Source: an uncultured Clostridia bacterium (GTDB lineage: Bacteria; Bacillota; Clostridia; Christensenellales; Borkfalkiaceae). From it: 22,378 nt of DNA. Both the position numbers and the translations under genes were made by a program. The notes below the pieces were generated by a model. It ran no database searches. It had not been told where the DNA came from and worked only from the letters and a program-made list of their open reading frames with translations. Numbering within the stretch: the stretch's first letter is position 1; each line of letters starts with the position of its first letter. Below are positions 21,378-22,378 of this stretch, in pieces. The stretch lies in the NCBI GenBank assembly GCA_944372565.1, contig CALVZR010000169.1:1-22378 (forward strand), in the 5' to 3' direction.

Positions 21378-22378
21378 CTATTCGCCCATATATTTTTCGA
21401 TGAGTTCGGTCTTGATGCGTTTCAATTCCGATTTCGGCAGGATTTTGAGAAGTTTCCAGCCGATGTCGAGCGTTTCCTCTATGGAGCGGTTTTTATCGAA
21501 CCCCTGGGAAACGTATTGTTTTTCAAAATTTTCCGCAAATTCCGCATACAGTTTGTCGATGTCCGTAAGGGCGGCGTCGCCCAAAATGGCGGCGAGTTCC
21601 TTCGCCTCTTTGCCGCGCGCATAGGCGGAAAAGAGCTGGTTCATCGTGTCCGCGTGGTCCTCCCTCGTCTTGCCTGCGCCGATGCCCTTGTCTTTCAGAC
21701 GGGAAAGGGAAGGCAGCACGTCTATGGGCGGATTGACGCCCTTTTTATAGAGTTCGCGCGAAAGGATGATCTGCCCTTCGGTGATGTATCCCGTAAGGTC
21801 GGGAATGGGGTGCGTCTTGTCGTCCTCGGGCATGGTGAGCACGGGGATCTGCGTGATCGAGCCCTTCTTTCCCCTGATTCTGCCCGCGCGCTCGTAGATG
21901 GAGGCGAGGTCGGTATAAAGATAACCGGGATACCCCCTTCTGCCGGGCACTTCCTTGCGCGCCGCGGAAACTTCGCGCAGCGCCTCGCAGTAGTTGGTCA
22001 TGTCCGTGATGATGACGAGCACGTGCATCCCCAGGTCGTACGCCAGATATTCCGCCGCGGTGAGCGCGGTTTTGGGCGTGGCGATGCGTTCCACGGCGGG
22101 ATCGTTCGCGAGGTTGGTAAAGAGCACCGTGCGCGAGATCGCCCCCGTCTTTTTGAAATCCTGCACGAAATAATCGGCCTCTTCGTAGGTGATGCCCACC
22201 GCCGCGAACACGACGGCGAACTTATCGTCGCTTTTCAAAACGCGCGCCTGCCGCGCGATCTGCGCGGCGAGTTCGGCGTGCGGCAGCCCGTTCATGCTGA
22301 ACACGGGCAGTTTCTGACCGCGCACGAGGGTGTTCAGCCCGTCTATGGCGGAGATGCCCGTCTGGATAAATTCGTTCG
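21378..22378 (-). CDS. atpB: V-type ATP synthase subunit B, 5' end beyond window
   Basis: Non-catalytic regulatory subunit of the V/A-type ATPase head. The last 332 residues or so are visible out of an expected 460; the frame stays open to the right edge. The first visible residues, NEFIQTGISAIDGLNTL followed by VRGQKLPVFSMNGLPH, are the family hallmark, with SMNGLPH standing where subunit A has its P-loop. GRRGYPGYLYTDLASIYERA and GSITQIPVLTMPEDDKTHP follow. A GTG at 22325 could be misread as a start but lies in mid-domain. The gene is upstream of and in line with subunit D. The complex may make ATP or pump protons or sodium; ion specificity rests on a subunit not seen here. Confidence 0.97.
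   Translation of the reverse strand, partial: NEFIQTGISAIDGLNTLVRGQKLPVFSMNGLPHAELAAQIARQARVLKSDDKFAVVFAAVGITYEEADYFVQDFKKTGAISRTVLFTNLANDPAVERIATPKTALTAAEYLAYDLGMHVLVIITDMTNYCEALREVSAARKEVPGRRGYPGYLYTDLASIYERAGRIRGKKGSITQIPVLTMPEDDKTHPIPDLTGYITEGQIILSRELYKKGVNPPIDVLPSLSRLKDKGIGAGKTREDHADTMNQLFSAYARGKEAKELAAILGDAALTDIDKLYAEFAENFEKQYVSQGFDKNRSIEETLDIGWKLLKILPKSELKRIKTELIEKYMGE

Noticed and set aside
22325..22378. GTG 22325 as the start of V-ATPase subunit B
   Set aside because: The frame continues upstream with the family hallmark EFIQTGISAIDGLNTL, so the gene is cut by the window edge and does not begin there.
1..22378. Mobile element, prophage, CRISPR array, toxin-antitoxin or defence system
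   Set aside because: No transposase, integrase, phage structural gene, regularly spaced repeats or known defence domain was seen; gene order and ribosome sites look like ordinary chromosome.

Overview
The window looks like chromosome from an anaerobic, probably gut-associated member of the Firmicutes (Clostridia-like). The evidence is strong AGGAGG-type ribosome binding sites, consensus sigma-A promoters, a V-type ATP synthase, ROK sugar kinases, a short Bacillus-type NagB, and glycan-degrading genes in otherwise ordinary housekeeping surroundings. Base composition is moderately GC-rich by eye. I see no phage, IS element, CRISPR array, tRNA or rRNA. The assignment to a lineage is inference; no marker here settles it.

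Layout, left to right. (1) 1-5828, minus strand: a galactose/hexosamine glycan cluster read right to left as galactokinase, galactose mutarotase, GH20 beta-N-acetylhexosaminidase, GH36 alpha-galactosidase (running off the left edge). The mutarotase frame carries a single in-frame TAA in mid-gene and is called a pseudogene. (2) 5829-6058: a divergent promoter region with a perfect TTGACA-17-TATAAT promoter for leuS and a good TTGCAA-17-TATACT promoter for galK. (3) 6059-11507, plus strand: leuS and a CtpE-type P-type ATPase with a long charged N-terminal extension, closed by a strong terminator. (4) 11554-12762, plus strand: an MFS transporter, ending at a pair of hairpins shared with the convergent nagB. 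(5) 12864-16858, minus strand: a four-gene operon read as PHP-domain phosphoesterase, ROK-like kinase with an extra N-terminal domain, PIG-L/LmbE deacetylase, glucosamine-6-phosphate deaminase (nagB). (6) 17001-17903, plus strand: an AraC-family regulator divergent from that operon, probably translated from a leaderless mRNA; a 7-7-7 inverted repeat sits between the two promoters. (7) 17951-22378, minus strand: V-type ATP synthase subunits B (partial) and D, then a COG2509-type FAD protein, ROK glucokinase and a DUF4870/Tic20-like membrane protein.

How the parts may work together: GH20 and GH36 release N-acetylhexosamines and galactose from glycans, and the galactokinase phosphorylates galactose or a related sugar. 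The PHP/ROK/PIG-L/NagB operon has no nagA beside it. Its enzyme set fits a route in which the amino sugar is deacetylated by the PIG-L protein, phosphorylated by the ROK-like kinase and then deaminated to fructose-6-phosphate by NagB, under AraC-type control. This resembles the chitin-derived GlcNAc route of Thermococcus, which also uses a PIG-L-family deacetylase. It is the best candidate in the window for an under-described system, but it is inference from gene content. The remaining genes are largely housekeeping.
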